Source: DASQZK01 sp963763215
GTDB taxonomy: Bacteria; Bacteroidota; Bacteroidia; Bacteroidales; GCA-2748055
Reading direction: 5' to 3'
Length of the DNA stretch: 64,000 bases
NCBI GenBank assembly: GCA_963763215.1
Contig: CAVXNX010000005.1
Coordinates: forward strand, 124,001 to 188,000
Shown here: in pieces, positions 7,597-18,300 of the stretch
Layout of the letters: each line of letters opens with the position of its first letter
How positions within the stretch are numbered: position 1 is the first letter of the stretch
Notes under the pieces: generated by a model
Told to the model about the DNA's origin: nothing
Seen by the model: the letters and a program-made list of their open reading frames with translations, nothing else
Database searches by the model: none
Position numbers and translations under genes: made by a program

Positions 7597-9924
7597 ATGA
7601 CTATGAAAGACACCAAAAACTCGGTTCGCAATGAACCATTCGGGGAGGAAACCGAAAATATGCATACTGAAATTCCGACCGGCAAAAAGGATCAACATCC
7701 TGGAAAGAAGCCTGTATCTTCAACCAGAGAGGAAAAAAAGGACCCAAACCTGGAGGAACATGCACAAGATGAAGCTAACGAAGCGGGAATGAGCCAGGCG
7801 GAATCTGTCCCGGCTGAATCGTCAACCGGGATGACAGAGGTAAAACCGGAAGAGGGGAGGACCACGGACGATTCCGCGGAAAAGGAAACGGCGGAGGGCA
7901 CGGAAGAAAAAGACACCGCTGTTACCCCCACCGATGAATTATCCTCCGATGAAAGCGGGGATCCGGATCTGACGGGGGTTGAGGAGAGGGAAGTGCCGGA
8001 GGAGGCGCAAGCCGATAATAGCGAAGAGAAAAGCGCGACGGAGGTTTCCGGATCAGAGGAAAAAGAAGAAGTGACTGGCGAAAATCAGGAAGAGCAAGCA
8101 GTGGAGGAAGAGGAGGAAGAGGAGGAGGAAGAAGAAGAGGAAGAAGAAAGACCACCTCATGAGGCCGAACCCCGGCAGCAGAAGGAAGAGGAAATGGTCA
8201 ATTACAACCTTCTCAGCCGTGAGGACCTGGTCGGAATGCTTGATGACCTGATTTCCGGTAAAAATATCACGGACATCCGCGATGATGTGGAGGCCATTAA
8301 AATAGCCTATTACAGGAAACAACGCACGGAAACCGAGAGTGCCCGTGAAGCTTTCACTGCCGGGGGTGGAGATCCTTCGGAGTTCGAACTTTCTGCCGAT
8401 GATCTGGAATTGAAGTTCCGCGACCTGTTGAAACGGTACAAGGAGCTGAAATTTGATGTTTCTCATGTTGATGACGACGAGAAAGAAAGCAACCTGAGGG
8501 AAAAATACAAAATTATCGATGAGATCGGCGACCTGGTCAACCGCGATGAATCCATCAACAAAACCTTCCAGGAATTCAGGGAACTGCAGAAAAGGTGGCA
8601 CGATATCGGCATCGTTCCCCAGCAGAGCCTGAAAGACCTGTGGGAGACCTATCACTACCACGTCGAAAAGTTCTACGATTATATTAAGATCAACAAGGAA
8701 CTCCGGGATCTCGACCTGAAAAAAAACCTCGAAGCCAAAATCGAGCTCTGTGAAAAAGCGGAAGCCCTTCTCCTGGAACCCAACGTGGTGAATGCCTTCC
8801 AGACGCTCCAGAAATATCACGACCAGTGGAGGGAGATCGGCCCCGTGCCCAAAGATAAGCGGACCGAAATCTGGGACCGCTTCAAGGATGCCACGTCCAA
8901 GATCAACAAAAAACACCAGCAGTATTACCAGGAGCTCAAGGAAGCCCAGAAGAAAAACCTCGAATCAAAGACGGTCCTCTGCGAGAAAGCAGAAGAACTC
9001 GCTGCCCTCGATCCGGACACGCATGATGAATGGGTCAGGAAGACCGGTGAGATGTTTGAACTTCAGAAGGTATGGAAAACCATCGGCTTTGCTCCCAAAA
9101 AGGACAACAACAGGATCTACGCCCGCTTCCGTGCCGCCTGCGATCAATTCTTTGAGAAAAAGCGGGAGTTTTACGCGCAGAATATGGAGGAACAACAGAA
9201 CCACCTGCAGCAAAAACTCGACCTCTGTATCCAGGCTGAAGCCCTTCAAAACAGCACCGACTGGAAAAACGCCACCGATGAGCTGATCCGCCTTCAGAAA
9301 AAGTGGAAGAGCATCGGACCGGTGCCCCGCAAATTCAGCGATGAAGTGTGGAAGCGCTTCCGTGCCGCCTGTGATACCTTCTTCAACCGGAAAGCCGACT
9401 ATTTTTCAAAGATCGACACCACCTACGAAAATAATCTGAAGGACAAGGAAGCCCTCATCCAGGAGATCAAGGATTTTACGCTGACCGATAACCAGAAACA
9501 GAATCTCAAGCAGCTCAATGATTTCCAGCGCCGATGGTCGGAAATCGGTTTTGTGCCTTTCGAGAAGAAAGATGAAATCATGCAGGAATACCGTGAAGCC
9601 ATCAACAGCCATTATGACAATCTCGAAATGGATGATCACAAGAAGAGCATGCTCAAATTTCAGAACAAACTGGATAACATCAAGCAGAAGCCCCGGCCGT
9701 CCATCAAGATGCGGTTTGAACGGGAGAAGCTGATGAATAAACTGCAGCAGCTGCGAAGCGATATCAGTCTCTGGGAAAACAACATCGGCTTTTTCGCCAA
9801 CTCTGAGAGTGCCGAGACCATGGTGAAGGATTTCGAGCGGAAAATCTCCAGTGCCAAGGACAAGATAAAACTGCTTGAAGAGAAGATCATCCTTATTGAT
9901 GAGCTTGATGCTGATGAGGATTAA
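7597..9924 (+). CDS. DUF349 repeat protein with long acidic N-terminus
   Basis: A 775-residue probably cytoplasmic protein. Residues 1-200 are low complexity and strongly acidic, ending in an uninterrupted run of fourteen Glu (around 172-185). From about residue 330 there are five DUF349 repeats with a period near 77 residues, each marked by a W-x-x-IG-x-[VA]-P signature: WHDIGIVP (~332), WREIGPVP (~409), WKTIGFAP (~491), WKSIGPVP (~568) and WSEIGFVP (~645). Each is followed by helical charged sequence with F/Y-rich segments. The C-terminal 100 residues look like coiled coil. Homologues are common in Bacteroidota, but the function is not established to my knowledge. The stop codon runs directly into a heptamer repeat array. 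Confidence 0.85.
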   Translation: MTMKDTKNSVRNEPFGEETENMHTEIPTGKKDQHPGKKPVSSTREEKKDPNLEEHAQDEANEAGMSQAESVPAESSTGMTEVKPEEGRTTDDSAEKETAEGTEEKDTAVTPTDELSSDESGDPDLTGVEEREVPEEAQADNSEEKSATEVSGSEEKEEVTGENQEEQAVEEEEEEEEEEEEEEERPPHEAEPRQQKEEEMVNYNLLSREDLVGMLDDLISGKNITDIRDDVEAIKIAYYRKQRTETESAREAFTAGGGDPSEFELSADDLELKFRDLLKRYKELKFDVSHVDDDEKESNLREKYKIIDEIGDLVNRDESINKTFQEFRELQKRWHDIGIVPQQSLKDLWETYHYHVEKFYDYIKINKELRDLDLKKNLEAKIELCEKAEALLLEPNVVNAFQTLQKYHDQWREIGPVPKDKRTEIWDRFKDATSKINKKHQQYYQELKEAQKKNLESKTVLCEKAEELAALDPDTHDEWVRKTGEMFELQKVWKTIGFAPKKDNNRIYARFRAACDQFFEKKREFYAQNMEEQQNHLQQKLDLCIQAEALQNSTDWKNATDELIRLQKKWKSIGPVPRKFSDEVWKRFRAACDTFFNRKADYFSKIDTTYENNLKDKEALIQEIKDFTLTDNQKQNLKQLNDFQRRWSEIGFVPFEKKDEIMQEYREAINSHYDNLEMDDHKKSMLKFQNKLDNIKQKPRPSIKMRFEREKLMNKLQQLRSDISLWENNIGFFANSESAETMVKDFERKISSAKDKIKLLEEKIILIDELDADED

Positions 9925-10010
9925 GTCGGTGGTCGGTGGTTCGGTGGTCGGTAATCGGTAATCGGTAATCGGTAATCGGTAATCGGTAATCAGTAATCGG
10001 TAGTTGGAAG
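9925..10010. repeat. Heptamer array (CGGTAAT / CGGTGGT), left edge of repeat island 1
   Basis: Directly after the DUF349 stop codon, a 7-bp unit is repeated about eleven times, first as GTCGGTG variants, then as CGGTAAT. Because 7 is not a multiple of 3, the TAA in each unit falls in all three frames on the + strand. The reverse-complement array lies at 10881-11013. Confidence 0.85.
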
Positions 10011-10020
10011 TTGGGAATGT

Positions 10021-10197
10021 TCAATTAAGTGTGTCATCGTCAAAAATTCTGTCTTCAAAATATTGAGTTAACTTATTTAATATGAGTGTCTCCAGGGATC
10101 TGTTTTTCCTAATTAGTGCTTGCAAGAAAACGCCAATAGCGGCGTTATGCTCGACTTCAAAACCGTCATTTACGAATAGTAAACTCCTGTTTTTCAG
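10021..10197 (-). pseudogene. Orphan coding remnant without start codon
   Basis: On the minus strand, about 58 codons are open before a TGA at 10021-10023, with a protein-like end (FLQALIRKNRSLETLI ... DRIFDDDTLN). There is no ATG, GTG or TTG at a sensible place and an in-frame stop just upstream, so it looks like the 3' end of a decayed gene. No family is recognised. It lies in repeat island 1 and overlaps the imperfect inverted repeat at 10118-10235. Confidence 0.25.
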
Positions 10198-10235
10198 TCA
10201 TCGCAAGCCTTGCTCTTGACGTTTTCTTATCAAGC
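10118..10235. repeat. 118-bp segment with imperfect terminal inverted repeats
   Basis: GCTTGCAAGAAAACG at 10118 is matched at 10220-10235 by its near-complement CGTTTTCTTATCAAGC. The segment also holds a small hairpin (ACGCC, loop, GGCGT). It could be a miniature transposable element or a fold-back remnant; no transposase is present. Confidence 0.35.
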
Positions 10236-10301
10236 ACGGCTAAAAAACATGAGTTTTCTTTCTGACTCTAATTACATTTTCCTTTTTCCTTCTATCTTCC
10301 C

Positions 10302-10487
10302 CTCACTTTCCCCGACGCCCGGGCATGGAGAGGGCCTTAATTTTTTAAAGAGCTTTTTGCAGGGTGGGGTCCTCCCCCGCCATCCTGCGCACCTGCCCCT
10401 TAATCGCTTCAGCCCCCTAAATCTCGGCGTCCGTTTCCGGACATTTTGATGAAAAGTTTTCAACAGGCTGTTTATATGCGGGTTTCA
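10302..10487 (-). repeat. Dispersed repeat R1, inverted copy D
   Basis: Read on the minus strand, this segment matches three copies near 34.5-35.7 kb. The most conserved block contains CAGCCTGTTGAAAACTTTT followed by CCGGAAACGGACG; the far end carries ATGCCCGG...GTC.GGGAAAGTGAG. It is about 186 bp long, against 186-196 bp for the others. The stretch from 10488 to 10880 shows no gene or recognisable element. Confidence 0.8.
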
Positions 10488-10880
10488 GAGGGAATGAGAT
10501 TTATGGCAGATCACCCTTTTGGTAGATGAAAATGCCTAAAATATATGCCTGTCCGACTTCGGGCTCACTTTTCTCTTTAAATGCTACGATTATATTCATT
10601 AAATTGAATCCACAATTGTTGTGTTCTATGAATTCTTCTTCAAAAATATAATTTTCTTTCTTTTAGAAGCTTTGTGTATACAAGTAACTACTTCAGCCAG
10701 AGAGCGAGGCAAAACCGATAAATTTTTTAAATTCAGGATTTGGTTGCCCAATTGATCCCTCTGAAATGTTTAATGCAAGGATTGGAAGTCGGAAGTCGGG
10801 ACTTCGGGCTTCTATAAATTCTTTAAATTAAGGGATTCACCCGTATTAAAAGGTATCGGACCCGTTTAGTACGTGAAACT

Positions 10881-11013
10881 TCCCGACCGATCCCCGACCA
10901 CCGACCACCGATTACCGATTCCACCGACCACCGATCACCGATTACCGATTACCGACCACCGATCACCGACCACCGACCACCGACCACCGATCACCGATTA
11001 CCGATTACCGACT
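10881..11013. repeat. Heptamer array (CCGATTA / CCGACCA), right edge of repeat island 1
   Basis: About nineteen imperfect 7-bp units CCGATTA, CCGACCA and CCGATCA. This is the reverse complement of the array after the DUF349 stop, so the two arrays face each other across about 870 bp. It ends about 100 bp before pyrG. Confidence 0.85.
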
Positions 11014-11113
11014 TTTACCCCGATGAGTGACAATTCACATTTTCTTCCATCAAAATTACCCCTTCTAAGAATTAATTATTTACTTTGCGGTTTGAACTTC
11101 AAATAACGAAATA

Positions 11114-12742
11114 TTGGCCGCAACGAAATATATTTTTGTAACCGGAGGCGTTACCTCATCACTGGGTAAAGGCATCATCTCCTCCTCACTTGCAAAGTTG
11201 CTTCAGGCCAGGGGTTACCATGTCACCATACAGAAACTCGATCCCTACATCAACGTGGATCCCGGTACGCTCAATCCCTATGAGCACGGGGAATGCTATG
11301 TCACTGAAGACGGAGCCGAGACGGACCTCGACCTGGGACATTACGAACGCTTCCTGGGTGTCCCCACCTCCCAGGCAAACAATGTGACCACCGGACGCAT
11401 CTACCAGTCGGTCATCAACAAAGAACGCAAAGGGGATTATCTCGGGAAAACCGTCCAGGTTATTCCGCATATCACCGATGAGATCAAACGCCGGATCAAA
11501 CTCCTGGGCACCCGTCACAATTATGACGTGGTCATCACGGAGATCGGCGGAACGGTCGGCGACATCGAATCGCTGCCCTATATTGAATCGGTCAGGCAGC
11601 TGAAATGGGAGCTTGGCCCGGGAAATTCCCTGGTCGTTCACCTCACTCTGGTGCCATACCTGGCGGCCTCGGGCGAGTTAAAAACCAAACCCACACAGCA
11701 TTCGGTCAAGGCACTCCTGGAAAACGGGGTCCAGCCCGATATCCTCGTTCTGAGAACAGAAAAAACGTTGACCAAGGATATCCGGAAGAAGGTCGCCCTT
11801 TTCTGCAATGTGAACCTTGAGTCGGTGATCGAATCGATCGACGTTTCCACCATTTACGAGGTGCCGCTGCTGATGCAGAAGGAAAAACTGGACGTCACGG
11901 TGCTGCGGAAGCTCAACCTTCCCAACGGCAGCCCGCCTGAACTCAAACCCTGGAAGCAGTTTGTCGACAAGCTGAAAAATCCCAAGTCGGAAAGCCGGGT
12001 CGCCCTGGTTGGAAAATACGTGGAATTGCACGATTCCTACAAATCCATCCTGGAATCGATCATCCATGCCGGCGCCATCAATCTTTGCAAGGTCAACGTC
12101 ACCTGTATACACTCTGAAACCATCTTCCCCGACAACCTGAACGAGAAGTTGTCCGGATTCGACGGGATCATTGTGGCTCCGGGTTTCGGCGATCGCGGCA
12201 TCGAAGGCAAAATCCTTGCCGTGCGCTACGCCCGTGAAAACCAGATCCCGTATTTTGGTATCTGCCTCGGCATGCAATGTGCCGTTATCGAGTTCGCCCG
12301 TGATGTCCTCGGTTACACCGATGCCCATTCCACGGAAATGACCCGGATGACAGAGCATCCCGTCATCGACCTGATGGAAGACCAGAAAGGCGTCACCGAA
12401 AAGGGCGGGACCATGAGGCTTGGAGCTTACCCCTGCGATATCAGGAAGGAAAGCCTGGCCTATGAGGTTTACCATGAGGAACATATCCGGGAACGTCACC
12501 GTCACCGTTACGAATTCAACAATGATTATCTCGACGATTTCACCAGGGCAGGAATGGTCCCTTCCGGGATGAATCCCGACAGCGGGCTGGTCGAGATCAT
12601 GGAACTGAAAAATCATCCCTGGTTTATCGGTGTCCAGTTCCACCCCGAATACCGCAGTTCAGTGTTGAGTCCCCACCCGTTGTTCGTGCATTTTATTAAA
12701 GCAGCCCTCGTTTACCGGAAAAAAAAGGCAGAGGGGAAGTAA
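11114..12742 (+). CDS. pyrG: CTP synthase (PyrG), TTG start
   Basis: A 542-residue enzyme converting UTP, ATP and glutamine to CTP. The N-terminal synthetase domain begins AATKYIFVTGGVTSSLGKGI with the P-loop-like GGVTSSLGKG, then QKLDPYINVDPGTLNPYEHGE. The C-terminal class I glutamine amidotransferase has the nucleophile Cys384 in GICLGMQC and the GVQFHPEY His/Glu pair near residue 507. The family-conserved N-terminus fits only a TTG at 11114, with no ATG in register nearby, so translation probably starts at TTG. A weak -7-like TTACTTTG lies at 11080-11087. It precedes yidC by 22 bp, probably in one operon. Confidence 0.97.
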   Translation: MAATKYIFVTGGVTSSLGKGIISSSLAKLLQARGYHVTIQKLDPYINVDPGTLNPYEHGECYVTEDGAETDLDLGHYERFLGVPTSQANNVTTGRIYQSVINKERKGDYLGKTVQVIPHITDEIKRRIKLLGTRHNYDVVITEIGGTVGDIESLPYIESVRQLKWELGPGNSLVVHLTLVPYLAASGELKTKPTQHSVKALLENGVQPDILVLRTEKTLTKDIRKKVALFCNVNLESVIESIDVSTIYEVPLLMQKEKLDVTVLRKLNLPNGSPPELKPWKQFVDKLKNPKSESRVALVGKYVELHDSYKSILESIIHAGAINLCKVNVTCIHSETIFPDNLNEKLSGFDGIIVAPGFGDRGIEGKILAVRYARENQIPYFGICLGMQCAVIEFARDVLGYTDAHSTEMTRMTEHPVIDLMEDQKGVTEKGGTMRLGAYPCDIRKESLAYEVYHEEHIRERHRHRYEFNNDYLDDFTRAGMVPSGMNPDSGLVEIMELKNHPWFIGVQFHPEYRSSVLSPHPLFVHFIKAALVYRKKKAEGK

Positions 12743-12764
12743 TTAAAAAATCAAGAGATACAGA

Positions 12765-14629
12765 ATGGACAGGAATTCAGTAATAGGTATTGTTATCATT
12801 GCCATTGTGCTCATTGGCTACAGCGTCCTGATGAAGCCTTCCCGCGAAGAGATGGAAGCGCAGAAAAGAAGGGCCGATTCGCTGAAACAGGCGCAGACAG
12901 AGCAAATGATCGAACAGCAGAAGGAAGAGCAGGCAGCCGAATCGAAGGAGACCGACACGACCCGGACCGTGGAAACCAGGGCGAAAAAGGAAATGCAGAA
13001 AGATATGGGGATCTTTGCTCCCCGTACCGTTGGAAAAGAGGAATTTTACGTTCTTGAAAATGACAAGATCAAGCTGACCATTTCCAGCAGGGGAGGAAAA
13101 CCCTACTCCGTGCAGCTGAAGGATTACCAGACCTACGATTCACTTGCCGCTGATGCTTTTCACCGGCGACTCGACTGTTTTCGGCCTCCAGTTTTTTGCC
13201 GACGGACGCAGCATCTCCACCAGCAATCTTTATTTCGACAAGGTGGAAGGGAAAGATCGAGGCCGTCGCCACCGACAGTCCGGTAAGCCTCACCATGCGG
13301 CTGCCGGTCGATTCCTCCGGAGCCTATATCCAGTACACCTACACCCTGAATCCCGGCCGGTACCTCATGGATATCGACCTGAAGATGAAGGACATGGAGG
13401 AGCACCGGACCGACAATGTCCAGCTGAACTGGGTCATGCTTTCCCCGCAGCAGGAACAAAACAGGGCCAATGAACAGAATTATTCAAATCTGTATTACCG
13501 CTATTACCAGGGGGACGTTGAGAAATTCAAGGCCCGGACCAAGAAGGAATTGCAGGATGTGAACGAGACCACCAAGATCGACTGGCTCGCTTTCAAGGAC
13601 CAGTTCTTTTCCTCGGTGCTGATCTCCGATAAAATCCCTTTCGAAGGCGGGTACATGTCATACGAACACCTTCCCGAGACCCGTCACAACCTGGCCAGGT
13701 TCAGTGCAGAATTGTCGGTGCCTTACCAGCGGACCAACGATTTCAACATGCCCATGCATTTCTATTTTGGTCCGAACAATTTCAAAGCCCTCAAACGCAT
13801 CGGATTCCAGCTCCAGGACCTTGTCACCATCGGTGGATCCATCATCCGGTGGATCAATGCCTGGGTCATTATCCCGATCTTTAATTTTCTCAATAATTAT
13901 ATCAGCAATTACGGGATCATCATTCTCCTGCTGACTCTGATCATCAAGATGGCCCTGCTTCCCCTGACCTACAAGTCTTATATGTCGCAGGCCAAAATGA
14001 GGGCCCTTAAACCCGAGATCGAAGAAATCAATGCCAAGATCCCGAAAGATAAAGCCATGGAAAGGCAGCAGGCGACCATGGCCCTGTATAAAAAAGCCGG
14101 GGTGAACCCAATGGGGGGCTGTCTGCCCATGCTCTTCCAGATGCCCATCCTGTATGCCATGTTCCGGTTTTTCCCCACATCCATCGAGCTGAGGCAGCAA
14201 TCGTTCCTGTGGGCGCATGACCTGTCAACGTACGATTCCATTCTGCACCTGCCGTTCACCATTCCCATGTACGGCGACCACGTCAGTCTTTTTACACTGC
14301 TGATGACCGTCTCCACCATCCTGTCGATGCGTCTGAACAGCAGCCCCACCGGCGGCGAGAGCATGCCGGGAATGAAGGGCATGATGTACGTGATGCCCGT
14401 GATGTTCATGGTGATCCTGAATAATTTCTCGGCAGGGCTGACCTATTATTATTTCCTCGCCAACATGATCACCCTGGGACAGAATGCCCTGTTCAAACAA
14501 TTTGTGGACGAGGATGAACTCCGGAAAAAACTCCATTCGAGAAAGGCCAAAACGACGAAGAAGTCGGGCTTCCAGAAACGGCTCGAAGACATGGCCAAAC
14601 AGCGGGGTTATAAATTGCCCAAAAAATAA
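12765..14629 (+). CDS. yidC: Membrane protein insertase YidC (two frame slips)
   Basis: The inner-membrane insertase that works with or without SecYEG. The reading frame begins MDRNSVIGIVIIAIVLIGY (first membrane segment) followed by a Lys/Glu/Gln-rich linker and the periplasmic domain. Frame must be changed near 13147 (after DYQTYDSL, resuming PLMLFTGDSTVFGLQFFADG) and again near 13250 (after NLYFDKVEGK, resuming IEAVATDSPVSL), each by dropping one base. Corrected length is 620 residues, normal for Bacteroidota YidC. The C-terminal insertase domain is intact, with several membrane helices, NPMGGCLPMLFQMPILYAMF and a basic tail. An essential gene with two +1 slips points to sequence error rather than inactivation. 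Confidence 0.93.
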
Positions 14630-14650
14630 GACCATGGCAAACATCATCCT

Positions 14651-14694
14651 GTTCCCACCGCCCGGCATCTGCCGGGCCGGTGGGAACCGTTTTT
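14651..14694 (+). terminator. Strong rho-independent terminator after yidC
   Basis: GTTCCCACCG at 14651-14660 pairs with CGGTGGGAAC at 14678-14687, and CCCGGCA with TGCCGGG inside it, separated by one bulged C; the hairpin is followed by CGTTTTT. Confidence 0.85.
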
Positions 14695-14821
14695 ATCATG
14701 GCACAGGGAAATCGCCAGAGATCATTTTCCGTCCGTCACCCAACAATGCGGCCGTTGACATGTTCTACAGAATATCCGTGTTTCCCGCATAGATGTAACA
14801 ATCAACTAACGACGAAAAGAA

Positions 14822-15313
14822 ATGGCTTCAAATCTCAAGAATCTTTCTGAATTCAATCCCGAATCCATGCCCGATGGAACGAACATGAAATTCGGGATCG
14901 TGGTTTCAGAATGGAATCCGGATATTACCGGGGCTTTGCTCGACGGAGCCCTTCATACCCTGGGCCTGCTCAGGGTGAAAGAGGAAAATATCCATGTCAA
15001 ATGGGTTCCCGGCAGTTTTGAGCTGACGCTCGGTGCCCAGTTCATGGCCGAATACACCAATGTGGATGCTGTCATCTGCCTGGGATGCGTGATCCAGGGC
15101 GAGACCCGGCACTTCGACTTCATCTGCCAGGGCGTGACCAAAGGGATCACCGACCTCAATATGAGTTACAACATGCCTTTTATTTTCGGGGTGCTGACCA
15201 CCGGCACCCTGGAACAGGCAAAAGACCGTGCCGGAGGGAAACATGGCAACAAGGGCGATGAGGCGGCGATCACCGCCGTACGGATGGTCGCCCTACAGAA
15301 GGAGATGGAATAA
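14822..15313 (+). CDS. ribH: 6,7-dimethyl-8-ribityllumazine synthase
   Basis: A 163-residue cytoplasmic enzyme for the penultimate riboflavin step, condensing the ribityl-aminouracil with dihydroxybutanone phosphate. Diagnostic motifs are FGIVVSEWN (24-32), VPGSFELTLGAQ (62-73), and VIQGETRHFDFIC (90-102) with the catalytic His97; the end has FGVLTTGTLEQAKDR and GNKGDEAA. Length and motifs are normal. It is monocistronic here: a terminator precedes it and the GH9 gene has its own start signals 70 bp downstream. No other rib gene is nearby. Confidence 0.97.
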   Translation: MASNLKNLSEFNPESMPDGTNMKFGIVVSEWNPDITGALLDGALHTLGLLRVKEENIHVKWVPGSFELTLGAQFMAEYTNVDAVICLGCVIQGETRHFDFICQGVTKGITDLNMSYNMPFIFGVLTTGTLEQAKDRAGGKHGNKGDEAAITAVRMVALQKEME

Positions 15314-15369
15314 AATCCTTCCGCCGGTTCAAATTCCCGTTTTCGATTCACATTTTTTAAAATTAACGA

Positions 15370-15377
15370 TATCTTTG
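15370..15377 (+). promoter_or_regulatory. -7 element TATCTTTG just before the GH9 gene
   Basis: A perfect TAnnTTTG match ends 5 bp before the ATG at 15383. If used, transcription would start at or inside the start codon, so either the message is leaderless or translation begins at a later codon. No clear TTTG lies 19-21 bp upstream. Confidence 0.3.
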
Positions 15378-15382
15378 GTTCT

Positions 15383-18300
15383 ATGAGAACCAAAAGTATC
15401 CTTACCAGCCTCGCCCTGACGACTCTGATGAGCTGGAGTGTATCGGCGGCCGATATCATCTTTTTGTCACCCGTCAAAAGCGATGTGCTCCTCCTGTATT
15501 TCCGGGAAGGTGAAAAAAACACTTCCGAATGCCAGGGATACGCCACAGCCAACTGTCCCGACCTGTGGAACTCCGGTCCCCTGGATCCGGCCACGGCTAA
15601 AAATCCGGCCACCTACGCCATCATCAGCTCCGACGATGGGGATTATACCAATGCCGTAAATCCCGTTTCCATCGGTTATAAGTCCAAGCGGGAAGCGGCC
15701 CTGAGAACCTACTGGGTTTATCTCCGGTTGCCTGAAAATATGAAGGAGGGCCACACCTACACGGTGGAATGGGGTTCGCTGGCTTCCAACAAGGCGTCGG
15801 AAACCTTCGTCTTCAATACACACGATCTGCGTTCCGAAGCCGTCCACGTGAATGAAGTCGGCTATGCACCGAATGCCGGACTGAAATACGCCTATGTTTA
15901 CCAGTGGATGGGCACGGCCGGCGGGGCAGATTTCTCCGCCTACCAGGGTAACACGTTTTACCTGATCCGGAATGCCGATAGCTGCTGTGGTTTATTCGAG
16001 TGCCGATCATGGAAAGGGATTGGAACTGAGAAAGCCGATGCAGCTGGAAAATTCAGGGTCCTCGAACGTTGGCTGGCACGGGTGCGATATCTGGGAATGT
16101 GATTTTTCCGATATCGGGAATTCCGTGGCCATTGCCCCTGGCGAATACCGGATCGCCGTCGACGGGATCGGCTGTTCATTCCCGTTCAGCATAAGTCAGG
16201 ATGTTTATTCCGAGTCTCTACTCCCTGCTGGTCAGAGGACTTTATCACCAGCGAAGCGGTCCGGCAAGGACGCAGGAATATACGCCCTACGTCAAACCCG
16301 TTGACCATACGCCGGGGGTGAACGGATTCCAGGTGACCTACTCCAACCATGCCTTCGTGGGAAATGATGACGTCAATTTCAAGGAACTACCGGCTCAGGC
16401 TACACAATGGGTATGGCCCGACAATCCCTACCCGCATATGCTCGACGAAGCTGATGGCTGGGGATGGGGCGGACATTTCGACGCTGCCGATTATGACCGT
16501 TCGCGTTCCCATCTCAATGTCAGCACCAACTTAATGCTGGTCTATGAAATGAATCCCGGCAAATTCCACGACGATGAACTGAACATTCCCGAAAGCCACA
16601 ACGGTATGCCCGATATCCTGGATGAAGGGCAGTGGGACATTGATTTTTACCGGCGCCTGAAAGGACCCACCGGGGGGATCTGCGGCGGCATGGAGACCAC
16701 CGGTTACTATCATCCTTCCTGGGAGGATAATCACATGTGGTATGCCTACGCCGAGGAGGCGATAACCTCATGGAACTTCTCAGGCGCTGCAGCTCAGCTG
16801 GCCTGGTGCTACCAACTGGCCGCCGCCGGCCAGACCGCCATTGACGACTGGGTGAAAGAGGCCGTAGACGCTTATAACTGGGCCGAAACACAAAACCCCG
16901 GGAATCAGGCAAGACCCTACATCGAACAGAAATACTATGCTGCGGCCGCACTTTACAGGATGACCGGCGACCATAAATATCTTGATGATTTCATTGAATG
17001 CCGCTCGTGGTATTCCGACCTGAACACCAGTTTTGGGACCTATATCTTCTGCCTGACCCCTCCCGACCTGTGGGATAATTTCTCCGCATCGGATAAAACG
17101 CTGCAGAACAGCCTGATATCGACCCTCGGTGACCTCGCCTGGCAACAGGGGATCTCCCAGGCCGAAGACCGGGCGCTGAGGCTGATCAAATACTCCAATC
17201 CCAACCTGAGCTGGGGCGGGTATTATCCCAATGTCATGCTGCAGATGATTTACCATCATCTCTCGGATAACGACGACGTGCTGAATCTCCTCTACACCAC
17301 GGCCGATTTTTACCTGGGTGAAAACAACGATCAGCAGGTATTCATCACCGGCGCCGGATCGGTGAAGGCCGACAGGCTCCTGCGCGATATCCTGCATATC
17401 GATTCGAACTATGACGGCGTGCCGGGCTGGATTCCCGGGTTGCCACCGTACAAATTCGCCAGTACGGTCTATAACGACGCCTTTTTCTTCGAGCCCTCCG
17501 ATCCGCACGACTGGCCCCTGATGGAACAATGCATCGATTCCCGCGACTATATTCCCGCCGCTGAATTTACGGTCCAGGAAACCGTGACTCCCATGGCTGC
17601 CTTGTTTTCATACCTGAAGGCCTATTCTTCGGGTAAACAGTTCGTCATCCGTATCGATAATCCCGATCCGGACTCAGTATACGAACCGGGATCGGACGTG
17701 AAGATTTCGGTCTCTGCTTCAGTTTCAGAAGGAACCATCTCAAAAGTGGAATTCTTCAACGGCACCACCAGGGTGGGCGAAGACACCCTGGCTCCCTTCG
17801 AGCTAACGCTCAACAGTCTTCCGGCCGGAGTGTATTCCATCTCTGTCAGGGCCTATTCTGAGAATGAAAATAAAAAATCCCGGGCAGTGACGCTTGTTGT
17901 CGACAACCAGGCTCCCACCGACCCGTTAAACCTCCGTATCACCGGGGTTGGATCCGTCGGCATCGACCTGGCATGGGATCCCTCCACCGATGATGCCGGG
18001 GTGAAAGCCTACCAGGTCTTTGTCAATGATGTGCTCATGACCTCTTCCATCCTGCCCGAATGTTCGGTCGAAGGACTGACAGCCGATACCCGTTACAGCT
18101 TCTACGTCAAAGCGGTCGACTATGCAGGGACCCTGTCGGGACCCAGCAATGTGGTGGACACCCTGACCAAAACAGGGAAAATGGTGCCGGGACGTATCCA
18201 GGCGGAGGACTTTGATGAGGTTGTGGGCGAGGTGGCTACCGAAGCTTCCGGAGATAATGATAATACGGATTATGTCGGATGGTTCGATGAAGGGGAATCG

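Noticed and set aside
10272..10463. Open frame of 63 codons on the minus strand
   Set aside because: It coincides with repeat R1 and is not kept open in the other copies at 34.5-35.7 kb.
9925..11013. Possible CRISPR array in the short repeats
   Set aside because: Units are only 7 bp, contiguous and without spacers; no cas genes are present.
10873..11106. Open frame of 77 codons with PTTDHRL-like repeats
   Set aside because: It is a translation of the heptamer array.
12765..14629. Programmed frameshifting in yidC
   Set aside because: The slips are two, lie far apart, lack slippery heptamers, and similar slips affect eleven other genes; sequence error is simpler.
14637..14792. Small frame after yidC
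   Set aside because: It runs through the strong terminator hairpin at 14651-14694.
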